Source: Pseudomonadota bacterium
Lineage (GTDB): Bacteria > Pseudomonadota > Alphaproteobacteria > Rhizobiales > Rhizobiaceae
NCBI GenBank assembly: GCA_020161665.1
Contig: JAIUPA010000003.1
Location: forward strand, 1-64,000
Length of the DNA stretch: 64,000 nucleotides
Reading direction: 5' to 3'
In this document: piece after piece, positions 1-8,977 of the stretch
Position numbering within the stretch: the stretch's first letter is position 1
Layout: the number at the start of each line of letters is the position of its first letter
Translations under genes and position numbers: made by a program
The notes under the pieces: model-generated
Databases searched by the model: none
What the model was told of the DNA's origin: nothing
Seen by the model: only the letters and a program-made list of their open reading frames with translations

Positions 1-841
1 CACCGCCCGCCCCTTCCGTGTGGAAGGCATGGATGGTGCGGCCCTTGATGGCGGAAATCGTATCTTCCACGAAGCCGCTTTCATTCAACGTATCCGTGTG
101 GATCATCACCTGCACGTCATATTCATCGGCAACCGTCAGGCAGCAATCAATCGCGCCCGGCGTGGTGCCCCAGTCCTCGTGAAGCTTCAGCGAGGTTGCC
201 CCGGCCAGCACCATTTCTTCCAAGGCGCCGGGCAGCGAGGCATTGCCCTTGCCCGCAAAGGCAAGGTTCATGGGGAAAGCATCCGCCGCCTCGATCATGC
301 GGGCAATGTGCCAGGGACCGGGCGTGCAGGTGGTGGCCAGCGTACCATGCGCCGGGCCGGTGCCGCCACCCAGCATGCAGGTGAGGCCGCTCATCAGCGC
401 TTCCTCGATCTGCTGCGGGCAGATGAAGTGGATATGGCTGTCCATGCCGCCAGCCGTGATGATTTTGCCTTCACCGGCAATCGCTTCCGTGCCGGGACCG
501 ACGATGATGTTGACGCCCGGCTGCGTATCCGGATTGCCCGCCTTGCCAATGGCATGGATGCGGCCATTCTTAAGGCCGATATCGGCCTTGTAGATGCCGG
601 TATGGTCAATCACCACCGCATTGGTAATGACCGTATCGACAGCACCATCGGCGCGCGTCACCTGGCTCTGGCCCATGCCATCGCGAATGACCTTGCCGCC
701 GCCGAACTTCACCTCTTCGCCATAGGTGGTGAAGTCCTTCTCGATCTCGATGAAAAGCTCGGTATCGGCCAGCCGCACCTTGTCGCCCGTCGTCGGGCCG
801 AACATGGAGGCATAGGCTGCGCGTGACATCTTGTAGGGCAT
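1..841 (-). CDS. ureC: Urease subunit alpha, N-terminal part (runs off the left edge)
   Basis: Catalytic subunit of urease, which hydrolyses urea to ammonia and carbamate in the cytoplasm. About 280 N-terminal residues of a protein that is usually about 570 are present. The product starts [11 protein letters not shown], as in other UreC proteins. Visible active-site elements are the nickel-binding HIH at residues 136-138, the SLKLHEDWG stretch holding the lysine that is carbamylated, and the [10 protein letters not shown] stretch holding a further nickel histidine. The ATG at 841 is chosen because the family N-terminus begins exactly there. It is the last visible gene of a minus-strand ureD-ureA-ureB-LprI-ureC operon; the accessory genes ureE, ureF and ureG are not seen and presumably lie beyond the edge. 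Confidence 0.97.
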   Translation of the reverse strand, partial: MPYKMSRAAYASMFGPTTGDKVRLADTELFIEIEKDFTTYGEEVKFGGGKVIRDGMGQSQVTRADGAVDTVITNAVVIDHTGIYKADIGLKNGRIHAIGKAGNPDTQPGVNIIVGPGTEAIAGEGKIITAGGMDSHIHFICPQQIEEALMSGLTCMLGGGTGPAHGTLATTCTPGPWHIARMIEAADAFPMNLAFAGKGNASLPGALEEMVLAGATSLKLHEDWGTTPGAIDCCLTVADEYDVQVMIHTDTLNESGFVEDTISAIKGRTIHAFHTEGAGG

Positions 842-899
842 CGCTTCAGGCTCCCGTATTTCAGCGCCGACACCCAGCGGGTCGTCGCCTCAAGACTGT

Positions 900-1325
900 T
901 TACTCTTCAAAATCCGTGTACATCTGCTTCAGGTCCTGCGTCCGGACCCCGGTGATGCGCGATAGACAACTGAACTTGATCTGCGAATAGATCGTGCCGC
1001 TGCGATAGGGATAGGATTCGGCCTCGCAGGTATTGTCGCGATAATCGATCCACGCCCGCTGCGCTTTCAAAAGGGCAGCTTCGTTGCCCTTCGGCTCGCC
1101 GCTCTGGGCAGCATCCTTGTCGATGCGCGCCGCCGTCGCCTTGGTCTTGCGCCACACCTCGTTCAAAAGCTGATCTGCGTCGTCCAGCTCCTGCTCGGCG
1201 CAGTAATTCATCTCGACCTGATTTTCCGCATTCTTGCAGTCCACATCCGGCGTCTGGGCCGATGCGGATGCGGATACGGTGAGAAGCCCGGTGCCGATGG
1301 CCAGGAAAAGCGCCGTTTTCTTCAC
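900..1325 (-). CDS. Secreted LprI/DUF1311 family protein inside the urease operon
   Basis: A 141-residue exported protein. Residues 1-23 form a Sec signal peptide ending in ASASAQ. The mature part is a single LprI-type (DUF1311) domain with four cysteines (DVDCKN, MNYCAEQ, DNTCEAE, FSCLSR) that probably form two disulphides in the periplasm. The family includes lysozyme-inhibitor-like lipoproteins, but the role here is unknown. Its start overlaps the ureB stop by 4 bases, so it is translated as part of the urease operon although it is neither a structural nor a known accessory urease subunit. Homologous insertions in urease operons of related rhizobia are likely, but I cannot verify them from this sequence. 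Confidence 0.85.
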   Translation of the reverse strand: MKKTALFLAIGTGLLTVSASASAQTPDVDCKNAENQVEMNYCAEQELDDADQLLNEVWRKTKATAARIDKDAAQSGEPKGNEAALLKAQRAWIDYRDNTCEAESYPYRSGTIYSQIKFSCLSRITGVRTQDLKQMYTDFEE

Positions 1326-1627
1326 AGCTTGCCCATCACCTTCTGGCGGAAGCCATAAACCTCGCGCTTGCCCGAAAGCGGGATCAACGTCACCTGACGC
1401 GTCTGGCCCGGCTCGAAGCGAACCGCCGTTCCGGCCGGAATGTCGAGCCGCATGCCGCGCGCCTGATCGCGATCAAAGAGCAGCCCGCCATTCGTCTCGA
1501 AAAAATGGTAATGGCTGCCGACCTGCACCGGGCGGTCGCCGCTGTTCGAAACCTCGATGGTCACCGTCGGCTGGCCGACATTGAGTTCGATTTCGCCGGG
1601 TGCGGCAATGATTTCTCCGGGGATCAT
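1322..1627 (-). CDS. ureB: Urease subunit beta
   Basis: A 101-residue structural subunit of the cytoplasmic urease UreABC complex. It starts [16 protein letters not shown] and carries the family's conserved [11 protein letters not shown] stretch near residue 40 and the [25 protein letters not shown]-terminal pattern in parts. Length is normal for the separate beta subunit of bacterial three-subunit ureases. It lies 10 bases downstream of ureA and overlaps the following LprI-like gene by 4 bases, which supports one polycistronic message from the sigma-54 promoter upstream of ureD. Confidence 0.97.
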   Translation of the reverse strand: MIPGEIIAAPGEIELNVGQPTVTIEVSNSGDRPVQVGSHYHFFETNGGLLFDRDQARGMRLDIPAGTAVRFEPGQTRQVTLIPLSGKREVYGFRQKVMGKL

Positions 1628-1637
1628 GAAAACCTCC

Positions 1638-1940
1638 TCAGCGGATCGGTTCGTGAACGGTCACAAGCTTGGTGCCGTCCGGGAAAGTTGCTTCGATCTG
1701 CACGTCGTGGATCATTTCGGCAATGCCTTCCATGACCATGGCGCGCGTCACCACATGCGCGCCGGCTTCCATCAATTCCGGCACCGGGCGACCATCACGC
1801 GCGCCCTCGACCACGAAATCGGTAATCAATGCAATCGCTTCGGGGTAGTTGAGCTTGACGCCACGTTCCAGCCGACGGCGCGCCACCATGGCCGCCATCG
1901 AAATCAAGAGCTTGTCTTTTTCTCTGGGAGTGAGGTTCAT
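1638..1940 (-). CDS. ureA: Urease subunit gamma
   Basis: A 100-residue urease gamma subunit, starting [20 protein letters not shown] and containing the [13 protein letters not shown] and [13 protein letters not shown] family signatures. The reading frame stays open for 21 further codons upstream, but the ATG at 1940 matches the universal UreA N-terminus. It follows ureD by about 95 bases and precedes ureB by 10. With UreB and UreC it forms the trimeric urease assembly. Confidence 0.97.
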   Translation of the reverse strand: MNLTPREKDKLLISMAAMVARRRLERGVKLNYPEAIALITDFVVEGARDGRPVPELMEAGAHVVTRAMVMEGIAEMIHDVQIEATFPDGTKLVTVHEPIR

Positions 1941-2036
1941 GTCCGTTCCATCTTCCTGATCTGGATTGCGCTCATTCTTTTCTGAATCGCGCCGACAATC
2001 CAACGATTTATTTCGTGCAATCGCAAGGATCGCCCA

Positions 2037-2855
2037 TCAAAGATTCCAGACCTTCGGCACCGGCGTGCCCCGTCGCAGAACCGAAAGCATGGGGATCAGC
2101 AGCTTGCGCAACGAAAACCCGTCTACGGCGGCTACACGCACCACCAGCTTGTTTTCCCAAAGGCTGGCCCCGCCAATCGCATCACCCAGAATGGCGCGCA
2201 TTTTCGGCAGATACACCTCCGCGTCTTCGGCGCAATAAAGCACCGTCGCAAAGGCCACTTCACCACCCAGCACCGGCACCAGCGAGGTCAATTGCGCAAT
2301 GTCGCCATCCAGCCGCAACTCCTCGGCATGAATGAGCCGACCATTGCGGCGGACGCGCCAGCGGTCGCGAAACTGCCCGCTCGCCATCGCCTCGCCCATC
2401 GCCTTGCGGCCCAAAAGCACGGCCTCGACCGCGAGAAACTCGGACGTCTCGTCCAGATCGACATCGAGCCTGCGCACCAGCGCGGCGTTATCGAAAAGGA
2501 TCGTTTCCTGCGGCAGCCAATGCACCCGCGTTCCCGGCCCGGCAACGATATGCGAGCCGACCTCGGCCACGCCATCCGCCGCCTTGTAGATCTTCTCGCA
2601 GGCCTGCGTGGTGACGGTGAGAAAGGTGCCCTCTTCCGCCGTTACCGACCAGTCCAGACGATCCCCGCCGGTGAGGCCGCCGGAAGAATTGATGAGGATC
2701 GCCTCCATGCCATCGGTGAAGGTTTCCGGCAGACGAATCTTGCCGCAGCCTTCCTGATAAAGCTCGGCAACACGCGCGCGCCCATCGGAAAAGCGCGTCG
2801 TCAGCCGACCCGTTCCCCTCGCTCTCTGGGGTTTTATCTCCGCAATGTCGGTCAC
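2037..2855 (-). CDS. ureD: Urease accessory protein UreD
   Basis: A 272-residue urease maturation factor. UreD binds apo-urease and, with UreF and UreG, delivers nickel and supports lysine carbamylation. The family stretch [13 protein letters not shown] appears near residue 55, followed by [13 protein letters not shown]. The start is a GTG at 2855 (ValThrAsp), preceded at 4-5 bases by GGAGG, which decides the start. It is the first gene of the urease operon and is the gene that follows the sigma-54 type promoter at 2932-2948. Confidence 0.95.
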   Translation of the reverse strand: MTDIAEIKPQRARGTGRLTTRFSDGRARVAELYQEGCGKIRLPETFTDGMEAILINSSGGLTGGDRLDWSVTAEEGTFLTVTTQACEKIYKAADGVAEVGSHIVAGPGTRVHWLPQETILFDNAALVRRLDVDLDETSEFLAVEAVLLGRKAMGEAMASGQFRDRWRVRRNGRLIHAEELRLDGDIAQLTSLVPVLGGEVAFATVLYCAEDAEVYLPKMRAILGDAIGGASLWENKLVVRVAAVDGFSLRKLLIPMLSVLRRGTPVPKVWNL

Positions 2856-2931
2856 CGAGCCTCCGCCTGGCTTGCATAATTTCCTGACCGGACACCATTC
2901 CTCGATGCAGTCTGCCCGGCACTAGCGGAAA

Positions 2932-2948
2932 AGCAATTCCCGTGCCGT
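2932..2948 (-). promoter_or_regulatory. Sigma-54 type promoter of the urease operon
   Basis: On the minus strand the sequence reads CGGCACGGGAATTGCT. It fits the RpoN consensus TGGCACG-N4-TTGCW at every position but the first, with the invariant GG and GC exactly 10 bases apart. Transcription would start near 2921, leaving a leader of about 65 bases before the ureD GTG. Promoter identity is inferred from sequence only. Confidence 0.75.
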
Positions 2949-3026
2949 TTCTTGACCGATTGGACAAATCACCGCTTGCCCCTGTCCGCCAAGGCCGATG
3001 GCAAAGGCAAGCGAATGGGCTTCACC

Positions 3027-3051
3027 GTGATGCACAATAATTATGCATCAC
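3027..3051 (-). promoter_or_regulatory. Dyad with NtrC-like core upstream of ureD
   Basis: GTGATGCA and TGCATCAC form a perfect dyad around a 9-base AT-rich spacer. Inside it, positions 3031-3047 read TGCAC-N7-ATGCA, one mismatch from the NtrC site pattern TGCAC-N7-GTGCA. Its centre lies about 118 bases upstream of the start predicted from the sigma-54 promoter, a usual enhancer distance. The dyad is also 17 bases past the urtE stop codon, so a secondary role in terminating urt transcription is possible. Confidence 0.6.
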
Positions 3052-3067
3052 GCCTGCTGCAATTCAC

Positions 3068-3763
3068 TCAAACGGTGAGATGGCGGCGCGCCTCCGCCGT
3101 GTCCAGCGTTTCGGCAAGCCCCTCGTGAACGATCTCGCCGCGGTCCATGATATAGACGTAATCGGCCAGTTCGCGGCAGAAATCGAGATACTGCTCAACC
3201 AGCAGAATGGCCATGCCGGTGCTGTCGCGAAGATAGCGGATGGCGCGGCCAATATCCTTGATGATCGACGGCTGAATGCCTTCGGTCGGCTCATCCAGCA
3301 CCAGAATGCTCGGGCGCGTGACCATGGCGCGGCCAATGGCAAGCTGCTGCTGCTGGCCGCCGGAAAGGTCGCCACCGCGCCGCGACAGCATGGAGCGCAG
3401 CACCGGAAACAGGCTGAAAATATCGTCGGGAATGAAACGGTCCTTGCGCCCGATCGGGGCATAGCCGGTTTCGAGATTTTCTTTCACCGTCAGAAGCGGG
3501 AAAATCTCGCGGCCCTGTGGCACGTAACCGATCCCCTTGCGCGCCCGCTGATAGGGCGGCAGGCCGTTCAACGTTTCATCGCCCAGCGTAATCGTGCCCG
3601 CCGAAATGGCGTACTGGCCGGTGACGGCGCGCAGAAGCGAGCTTTTGCCCACGCCATTTCGCCCCAGAACGCAGGTGATCTTCGCCGCTTCCGCCTTGAT
3701 GGAAACGCCGCGCAGCGCCTGTGCCGCGCCGTAATGCAGATTGATGTTATCGACCGTCAGCAT
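3068..3763 (-). CDS. urtE: Urea ABC transporter ATP-binding protein UrtE
   Basis: A 231-residue LivF-type ATPase of the high-affinity urea/short-amide importer. Walker A is GRNGVGKSS at residue 34, the ABC signature is LSGGQQQQ, and Walker B is ILVLDEPTEG. It assembles with UrtD on the cytoplasmic face of UrtB-UrtC. It is the last gene of urtABCDE and begins 9 bases after the urtD stop. The urea assignment rests on gene order with UrtA and UrtB and on the adjacent urease operon; taken alone the protein could be called LivF. Confidence 0.93.
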   Translation of the reverse strand: MLTVDNINLHYGAAQALRGVSIKAEAAKITCVLGRNGVGKSSLLRAVTGQYAISAGTITLGDETLNGLPPYQRARKGIGYVPQGREIFPLLTVKENLETGYAPIGRKDRFIPDDIFSLFPVLRSMLSRRGGDLSGGQQQQLAIGRAMVTRPSILVLDEPTEGIQPSIIKDIGRAIRYLRDSTGMAILLVEQYLDFCRELADYVYIMDRGEIVHEGLAETLDTAEARRHLTV

Positions 3764-3772
3764 GATAGTCCC

Positions 3773-4525
3773 TCACCGTCCCAGATAGTTTTCGATCACC
3801 TTGGGATCGTTGCTCACATAATCGATGGAGCCCTCGGCCAGCACCGAACCTTCGGCAAGGCAAGTCACCTTGACGCCCAGATCGCGGATGAAGCCCATGT
3901 CGTGTTCCACCACCACCACGGAGCGCGTCTTGGCGATTTCCTTCAACAGAATGGCCGTTTCGACCGTTTCGGCATCCGTCATGCCTGCGACCGGCTCGTC
4001 AACCAGAAGAAGCTTCGGCTCCTGCGCCAGTAGCATGCCGATTTCCAGCCACTGCTTCTGCCCGTGCGAAAGGCTGCCCGCCAGTTCGTCACGGCGATGG
4101 CTGAGACGCACCGTCGACAGGATTTCCTCGATACGCGCCTTGTCTTCGGCGGTAAGCCGGTAGAACAGCGTGGAAAAGACGCCGCGCTTGCGGTTGAGCG
4201 CCAGTTCCAGATTGTCCCACACCGTATGGCTTTCAAACACCGTCGGTTTCTGGAACTTGCGGCCAATGCCGAGACGGGCAATGTCCGCCTCGTCCTTCTT
4301 GGTAAGATCGACAGTATCCTCGAAGAACACCTCGCCCTCATCGGGGCGCGTCTTGCCGGTGATGATATCCATCATCGTCGTCTTGCCCGCGCCATTCGGG
4401 CCGATGATGGCACGAAGTTCACCGGGCTCAATGACCAGCGACAGGGCATTCAATGCCTTGAACCCGTCAAACGACACCGACACATTATCGAGATAAAGCA
4501 GGCTTCTCGGTCTTGCTTCGCTCAT
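3773..4525 (-). CDS. urtD: Urea ABC transporter ATP-binding protein UrtD
   Basis: A 250-residue LivG-type ATPase. Walker A is GPNGAGKTT and Walker B LLLVDEPVAGM. The signature is LSHGQ rather than LSGGQ, a substitution typical of UrtD. The frame is open upstream into urtC, but the ATG at 4525 (MSEARPRSLLYLDNVSVSFDG) is the sensible start and lies 4 bases after the urtC stop. It works with UrtE to energise urea import. Confidence 0.93.
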   Translation of the reverse strand: MSEARPRSLLYLDNVSVSFDGFKALNALSLVIEPGELRAIIGPNGAGKTTMMDIITGKTRPDEGEVFFEDTVDLTKKDEADIARLGIGRKFQKPTVFESHTVWDNLELALNRKRGVFSTLFYRLTAEDKARIEEILSTVRLSHRRDELAGSLSHGQKQWLEIGMLLAQEPKLLLVDEPVAGMTDAETVETAILLKEIAKTRSVVVVEHDMGFIRDLGVKVTCLAEGSVLAEGSIDYVSNDPKVIENYLGR

Positions 4526-4529
4526 CGTC

Positions 4530-5690
4530 TTACTCCGCGGGCTGGATGGGTTTATCGACATCGACGCCCGCCTCGGCATCCTTCGATGCCTTAATGGCCT
4601 TGCGGGCGCTGACATAGCCGGAAATCGTGCCGACAATGCCCTTGGGCAGGAAGAGCGTGACGGCCACGAACAGGCCCCCCAACGCAAACAGCCAGACTTC
4701 CGGGAATGCACTGGTGAACATGCTCTTGCCGAAAGCGACCGCCACCGCGCCGATGATCGGACCGATCAGCGTGCCGCGACCGCCGACCGCCGTCCAGATC
4801 ACCACCTCGATGGAGTTGCCGGGGGCAAATTCGCCGGGGTTGATAATGCCGACCTGCGGCACGAAGAGCGCACCGGCAATGCCGGCCATCATGGCCGAAA
4901 CCACGAAGGTGAAGAGCTTCACATGCTCGACCCGGTAGCCCAGGAAGCGCACGCGGCTTTCCGCATCACGAACACCGACCAGCACCTTGCCGAACTTCGA
5001 CGACACAATCGCCGAAGCAATCAGCAGGCAGAGCGCCAGGAAGAAGGCGGTTGCCGCAAAGAGCGCGGCGCGTGTGCCATCGGCCTGCACGGAAAAGCCG
5101 AGAATATCCTTGAAGTCGGTCAGGCCGTTATTGCCGCCAAAGCCCATGTCATTGCGGAAGAAGGCCAGAAGCAGCGCATAGGTCATGGCCTGTGTGATAA
5201 TCGACAGATAGACGCCGTTGACGCGCGAGCGAAAGGCGAACCAGCCGAACACGAAGGCAAGCAACCCCGGCACGAGCAGCACCATCAGCATGGCAAACCA
5301 GAACATATCGAAGCCGTGCCAGAACCACGGCAATTCCTTCCAGTTCAGGAACACCATGAAATCGGGCAGGATCGGATCGCCATAAACACCGCGCGGGCCG
5401 ATCTGGCGCATCAGGTACATGCCCATGGCGTAACCGCCGAGCGCGAAGAACGCGCCATGGCCAAGTGAGAGAATGCCGCAATAGCCCCAGACCAGATCAA
5501 GCGCCAGCGCCAGCAGCGCATAGCAGAGATACTTGCCGAACAGCGACATGGCATAGGTCGGCACATGCAGCGGGTTTTCCGGCGAAAGCAGAAGGTTCGA
5601 GGCGGGCACCAGAACAGCCAGCGCCAGAAGCACGGCGAGCATGATGGTGATGCGGCGATCCGCACCTTTCAGGAGAAACTGCGTAATCAT
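4530..5690 (-). CDS. urtC: Urea ABC transporter permease UrtC
   Basis: A 386-residue LivM-type inner-membrane permease with about 8-10 hydrophobic segments, including the conserved WGYCGILSLGHGAFFALGGYAMGMY near residue 70 (seen in pieces) and VGGRGTLIGPIIGA. It is longer than ordinary LivM (about 300-350), as is usual for UrtC. It overlaps urtB by 4 bases and forms the heteromeric channel with it. Confidence 0.93.
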   Translation of the reverse strand: MITQFLLKGADRRITIMLAVLLALAVLVPASNLLLSPENPLHVPTYAMSLFGKYLCYALLALALDLVWGYCGILSLGHGAFFALGGYAMGMYLMRQIGPRGVYGDPILPDFMVFLNWKELPWFWHGFDMFWFAMLMVLLVPGLLAFVFGWFAFRSRVNGVYLSIITQAMTYALLLAFFRNDMGFGGNNGLTDFKDILGFSVQADGTRAALFAATAFFLALCLLIASAIVSSKFGKVLVGVRDAESRVRFLGYRVEHVKLFTFVVSAMMAGIAGALFVPQVGIINPGEFAPGNSIEVVIWTAVGGRGTLIGPIIGAVAVAFGKSMFTSAFPEVWLFALGGLFVAVTLFLPKGIVGTISGYVSARKAIKASKDAEAGVDVDKPIQPAE

Positions 5691-7297
5691 GATTCCACCG
5701 CCCGGCCCTTGAGGGCAAACAGCCCGCGCGGACGCTTCTGGATGAAGAGAATAATGAGGACGAGCACGAGGATCTTGCCCAGCACGGCCCCGACGTAGGG
5801 TTCAAGGAACTTGTTGAGGATGCCAAGCGACAGAGCGCCCACCAGCGTGCCCCAGAGATTGCCCACGCCCCCGAACACCACGACCATGAAGCTGTCGATG
5901 ATGTAGGACTGGCCAAGGTTCGGCGAAACATTGTCGATCTGCGAGAGCGCCACCCCGGCAAGTCCGGCAATGCCGGAGCCGAGCGCAAAGGTGAAGGCAT
6001 CCACCCATGGTGTGCGAATGCCCATGGACGAAGCCATGCGGCGGTTCTGCGTCACGGCGCGCATCATCAGGCCGAAGGACGAACGCTTGAGCAGCACGAG
6101 AAGCGCCAGAAACACGGCCATCGAGAATGCGATGATCCACAGGCGGTTCGAGGTGATCGCCAGACCGCCAAGCTGGAACGAGCCGGACATCCATGACGGA
6201 TTGCCCACTTCCCGGTTGGTCGGCCCGAAGATCGAACGCACGGTCTGCTGCAGGATGAGCGAAATGCCCCAGGTGGCGAGAAGGGTTTCAAGCGGACGTC
6301 CGTAAAGGAAGCGGATAACCCCGCGCTCGATGGCAAAACCGACCGCGCCGGTAATGACAAAGGCAACCGGCAGCGCAATCGCCAGCGACCAGTCAAACAG
6401 GCCCGGCGCATGGGTGCGGATCACGTCCTGCACGATGAAGGTGGAATAAGCGCCGATCATCACCATCTCGCCATGGGCCATGTTGATGACCCCCATCACG
6501 CCGAAGGTGATGGCAAGGCCGATAGCGGCCAGCAGCAGAACGGAACCAAGCGACAGGCCGTAAACGACATTCTGGCCCATATCCCAAAGCTTGAGGCTGT
6601 CCTCAATGCCGGTAATGGCCTTTTCAATATCCGGCTTCAGGCTGGCATCGGCAGCAGGAAGGGCCGCACGCAGGATGCCGATGGCATCACGCCCGCCAAT
6701 CTCGCGAATGGTCTGGATCGCCGTCTTCTTGTCTTCCAGCGGACGATCAGACGACATCAGCGATACGGCACGCGCCTCTTCCATCACTTTTCGGACACCG
6801 GCATCGCTTTCGGCAGCCAGTGCCGTTTCCAGAAGCGCGAGCATTTCGCCCGACGGCGACTTGATGACGGCTTGCGCGGCGGAAAGACGGGTCGCCTTGT
6901 CCGGCGACATCAGCGTCAGACCGCCCAGCGCCGAATTGATGGCACGGCGCAGCGTGTTATTGACCTTGATCTTGGTGAGAGCCCCCTTGGGCGCTTCGCC
7001 TGCGGCCTCTCCGCTGGCCGGATCGGTGAGCGTCAGCGTCGCGCCGGAACCTTTGGCCACGAATACCTTGCCGTCTTCCTTGCGCAGGTAAAGATCACCG
7101 GCACCAAGAGCTTCCAGCGCCGGAACGATCTTCGTGTCGCCGCTCTTGGCGAGTTCCACCACGATCTTTTCCGCATCGGCAAAGTTTGCCTTGCCCAGTT
7201 GGTTGAAAAGATCGGAAGACGCCGTTTGCGCGAAAGCCTGACCGCCAAAGGCCAAGGCCAGGCAAAGAAACCATGTTTTGAAGAGTAGTTTGAGCAT
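5687..7297 (-). CDS. urtB: Urea ABC transporter permease UrtB with N-terminal periplasmic extension
   Basis: A 536-residue protein. Residues 1-23 are a signal peptide ending in AFAQ. Residues about 25-225 are a soluble, helix-rich repeat-like region. Residues about 240-530 are a LivH-type permease beginning VYGLSLGSVLLLAAIGLAI and including the NMAHGEMVMIGAY signature. The extension distinguishes UrtB from LivH (about 300 residues) and probably folds outside the membrane; its function is not established. The gene is the second of the urt operon, after a 240-base spacer containing repeats. Confidence 0.92.
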   Translation of the reverse strand: MLKLLFKTWFLCLALAFGGQAFAQTASSDLFNQLGKANFADAEKIVVELAKSGDTKIVPALEALGAGDLYLRKEDGKVFVAKGSGATLTLTDPASGEAAGEAPKGALTKIKVNNTLRRAINSALGGLTLMSPDKATRLSAAQAVIKSPSGEMLALLETALAAESDAGVRKVMEEARAVSLMSSDRPLEDKKTAIQTIREIGGRDAIGILRAALPAADASLKPDIEKAITGIEDSLKLWDMGQNVVYGLSLGSVLLLAAIGLAITFGVMGVINMAHGEMVMIGAYSTFIVQDVIRTHAPGLFDWSLAIALPVAFVITGAVGFAIERGVIRFLYGRPLETLLATWGISLILQQTVRSIFGPTNREVGNPSWMSGSFQLGGLAITSNRLWIIAFSMAVFLALLVLLKRSSFGLMMRAVTQNRRMASSMGIRTPWVDAFTFALGSGIAGLAGVALSQIDNVSPNLGQSYIIDSFMVVVFGGVGNLWGTLVGALSLGILNKFLEPYVGAVLGKILVLVLIILFIQKRPRGLFALKGRAVES

Positions 7298-7301
7298 CTT
7301 A

Positions 7302-7460
7302 GCCCCTCATCCGGTCTGCCGTTCTCCTGAGGCCCCTGAGGGGTGGAAGGAGATGGACAAGCACCTGCCGTTCACGTGGATAGGCGGCGCTCTAAAGTCG
7401 CCTCTTGAGGCACGCATCCCCTCTCCCCGCGCGCGGGGAGAGGGTTAGGGTGAGGGGCAA
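7302..7460. repeat. Intergenic repeat elements between urtA and urtB
   Basis: The spacer holds a perfect 26-bp palindrome at 7419-7444 (CCCTCTCCCCGCG plus its inverse) followed by TTAGGGTGAGGGGC. Ahead of it is a CCCCTCATCCGGTCTGCCG stretch with imperfect inverted repeats. Both resemble the interspersed mosaic repeats common in Rhizobiaceae chromosomes. In the urt message they would form strong stem-loops downstream of urtA, where they could favour higher levels of the binding-protein mRNA than of the downstream genes. Confidence 0.65.
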
Positions 7461-7539
7461 AGACCCCGCATTTCAAAGAAGAAGCACCCCACCATTCAGG
7501 CGGAGACAGAGGCCGGGGAGAACCCGGCCTCCCGAAAGC

Positions 7540-8829
7540 TTACTTGCCCTTGCCGCCGCACTTGCCAGCCGCAACGTTGAAGTTGCCGCACGACATCGGA
7601 GCGCGCCAGTCGGAGATCAGGTCCTTGGAGTCCGGCAGGAAGTCAGACCATTCGTCGCCAACCACCTGAGCGGTCTGCTTGACGATCGAGAACTGGCCGT
7701 CTTCCTGAATTTCACCGATCAGCACCGGCTTGGTGATGTGGTGGTTCGGCATGACGGTGGAGTAGCCGCCCGACAGGTTGGGAACGGAAACGCCGATCAG
7801 CGAGTCGAGAACCTTGTCGGTCTCGGTCGTGCCAGCGGCTTCGACAGCCTTGACCCATGCGTTGAAGCCGATAAACGTGGCTTCCATCGGGTCGTTGGTC
7901 ACGCGCTTGTCGTTCTTCGTGTAGGCATGCCAGGTCTTGATGAACTCGGCATTGGCATCGGCTTCGACGGACTGGAAGTAGTTCCAGGCAGCCAGATGAC
8001 CGACGAGCGGCTTCGTGTCGAGACCGGCGAGTTCTTCTTCACCGACCGAGAAGGCAACAACCGGAATATCGGTGGCCTTGATGCCCTGGTTGCCGAGTTC
8101 CTTGTAGAAGGGAACGTTGGCGTCGCCGTTGACGGTCGAGACCACGGCGGCCTTCTTGCCGGCCGAACCGAATTCCTTGATCTTGGCAACTTCGGTCTGC
8201 CAGTCGGAGAAGCCGAACGGCGTGTAGTTGATGAGGATGTCTTCCTTCGGAATGCCCTTGGAGATCAGGTAGGCTTCGAGGATCTTGTTGGTCGTGCGCG
8301 GGTAGACATAGTCCGTGCCTTCGAGAACGAAGCGCTTCACGCCTTCTTCTTCGAGCAGGTAGTCAACAGCCGGGATAGCCTGCTGGTTCGGAGCGGCACC
8401 CGTGTAGAAGATGTTGCGCGAGGATTCTTCGCCTTCGTACTGAACCGGGTAGAAGAGGATGGAGTTCAGCTCTTCAAAGACCGGCAGAACGGACTTGCGC
8501 GACGACGAGGTCCAGCAACCGAATACGGCGGAAACCTTGTCCTTGGCGATCAGGTCACGGGCCTTTTCAGCAAACAGCGGCCAGTCGGAAGCCGGGTCGA
8601 CAACAACGGCTTCGAGCTTCTTGCCGAGAACGCCACCCTTCTTGTTCTGCTCTTCAACGAGCATCAGGACGGCATCCTTCAGCGTCGTTTCGGAAATGGC
8701 CATCGTGCCGGAGAGCGAGTGCAGAACGCCGATCTTGATGGTGTCTTCAGCGGCGAAAGCGCCCGAAAGCGCCGTGGCAGACATGGCGGCGGCAAGGAGA
8801 GCGCCGGAAAGCTTGATCTTCAGAGACAT
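7540..8829 (-). CDS. urtA: Urea ABC transporter substrate-binding protein UrtA
   Basis: A 429-residue periplasmic binding protein. The start at 8829 (MSLKIKLSGALLAAAMSATA) gives a clean signal peptide cleaved after AFA. The mature protein begins EDTIKIGVLHSLSGTMAISE, a hallmark of the urea/amide (UrtA/FmdD/AmiC) group. An in-frame upstream extension of 32 codons has no signal character. It is the first gene of urtABCDE. A 16-bp palindrome lies 96 bases upstream of the ATG, shared with the nearby histidine-kinase gene. Substrate may include short amides as well as urea. Confidence 0.95.
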   Translation of the reverse strand: MSLKIKLSGALLAAAMSATALSGAFAAEDTIKIGVLHSLSGTMAISETTLKDAVLMLVEEQNKKGGVLGKKLEAVVVDPASDWPLFAEKARDLIAKDKVSAVFGCWTSSSRKSVLPVFEELNSILFYPVQYEGEESSRNIFYTGAAPNQQAIPAVDYLLEEEGVKRFVLEGTDYVYPRTTNKILEAYLISKGIPKEDILINYTPFGFSDWQTEVAKIKEFGSAGKKAAVVSTVNGDANVPFYKELGNQGIKATDIPVVAFSVGEEELAGLDTKPLVGHLAAWNYFQSVEADANAEFIKTWHAYTKNDKRVTNDPMEATFIGFNAWVKAVEAAGTTETDKVLDSLIGVSVPNLSGGYSTVMPNHHITKPVLIGEIQEDGQFSIVKQTAQVVGDEWSDFLPDSKDLISDWRAPMSCGNFNVAAGKCGGKGK

Positions 8830-8924
8830 GTCGATGGAACCCCTCTTTTCGTTGTGGCAATGGTGACCAAGAGAATTTGGCCCCTGCTGCAACGAACTAT
8901 CCGGCACACCTGCCGGGGGCGACA

Positions 8925-8940
8925 TACGTCATATGACGTA
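8925..8940. promoter_or_regulatory. 16-bp palindrome TACGTCATATGACGTA upstream of urtA
   Basis: A perfect palindrome ending 96 bases upstream of the urtA start. The identical 16 bases recur at 9887-9902 upstream of the hybrid kinase gene. The half-site TACGTCAT is of a kind bound by NarL/FixJ-class regulators, which makes the LuxR-type regulator at 13383-14309 the obvious candidate binder. That assignment is inference. Confidence 0.7.
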
Positions 8941-8977
8941 GCGAGGGGGGAAGAATCTGCGCATCGTGCGCACCCAC

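Noticed and set aside
20-826. Open frame of 268 codons on the plus strand
   Set aside because: Fully antisense to ureC, with Arg/Gly/His-rich composition typical of a GC-rich shadow frame; no domain recognised.
8877-8905. Weak sigma-54-like pattern upstream of urtA
   Set aside because: The minus strand has GG and GC at 10-base spacing with TTGCA, but the -24 element reads CGGATA and no NtrC-like site is visible; too weak to call.
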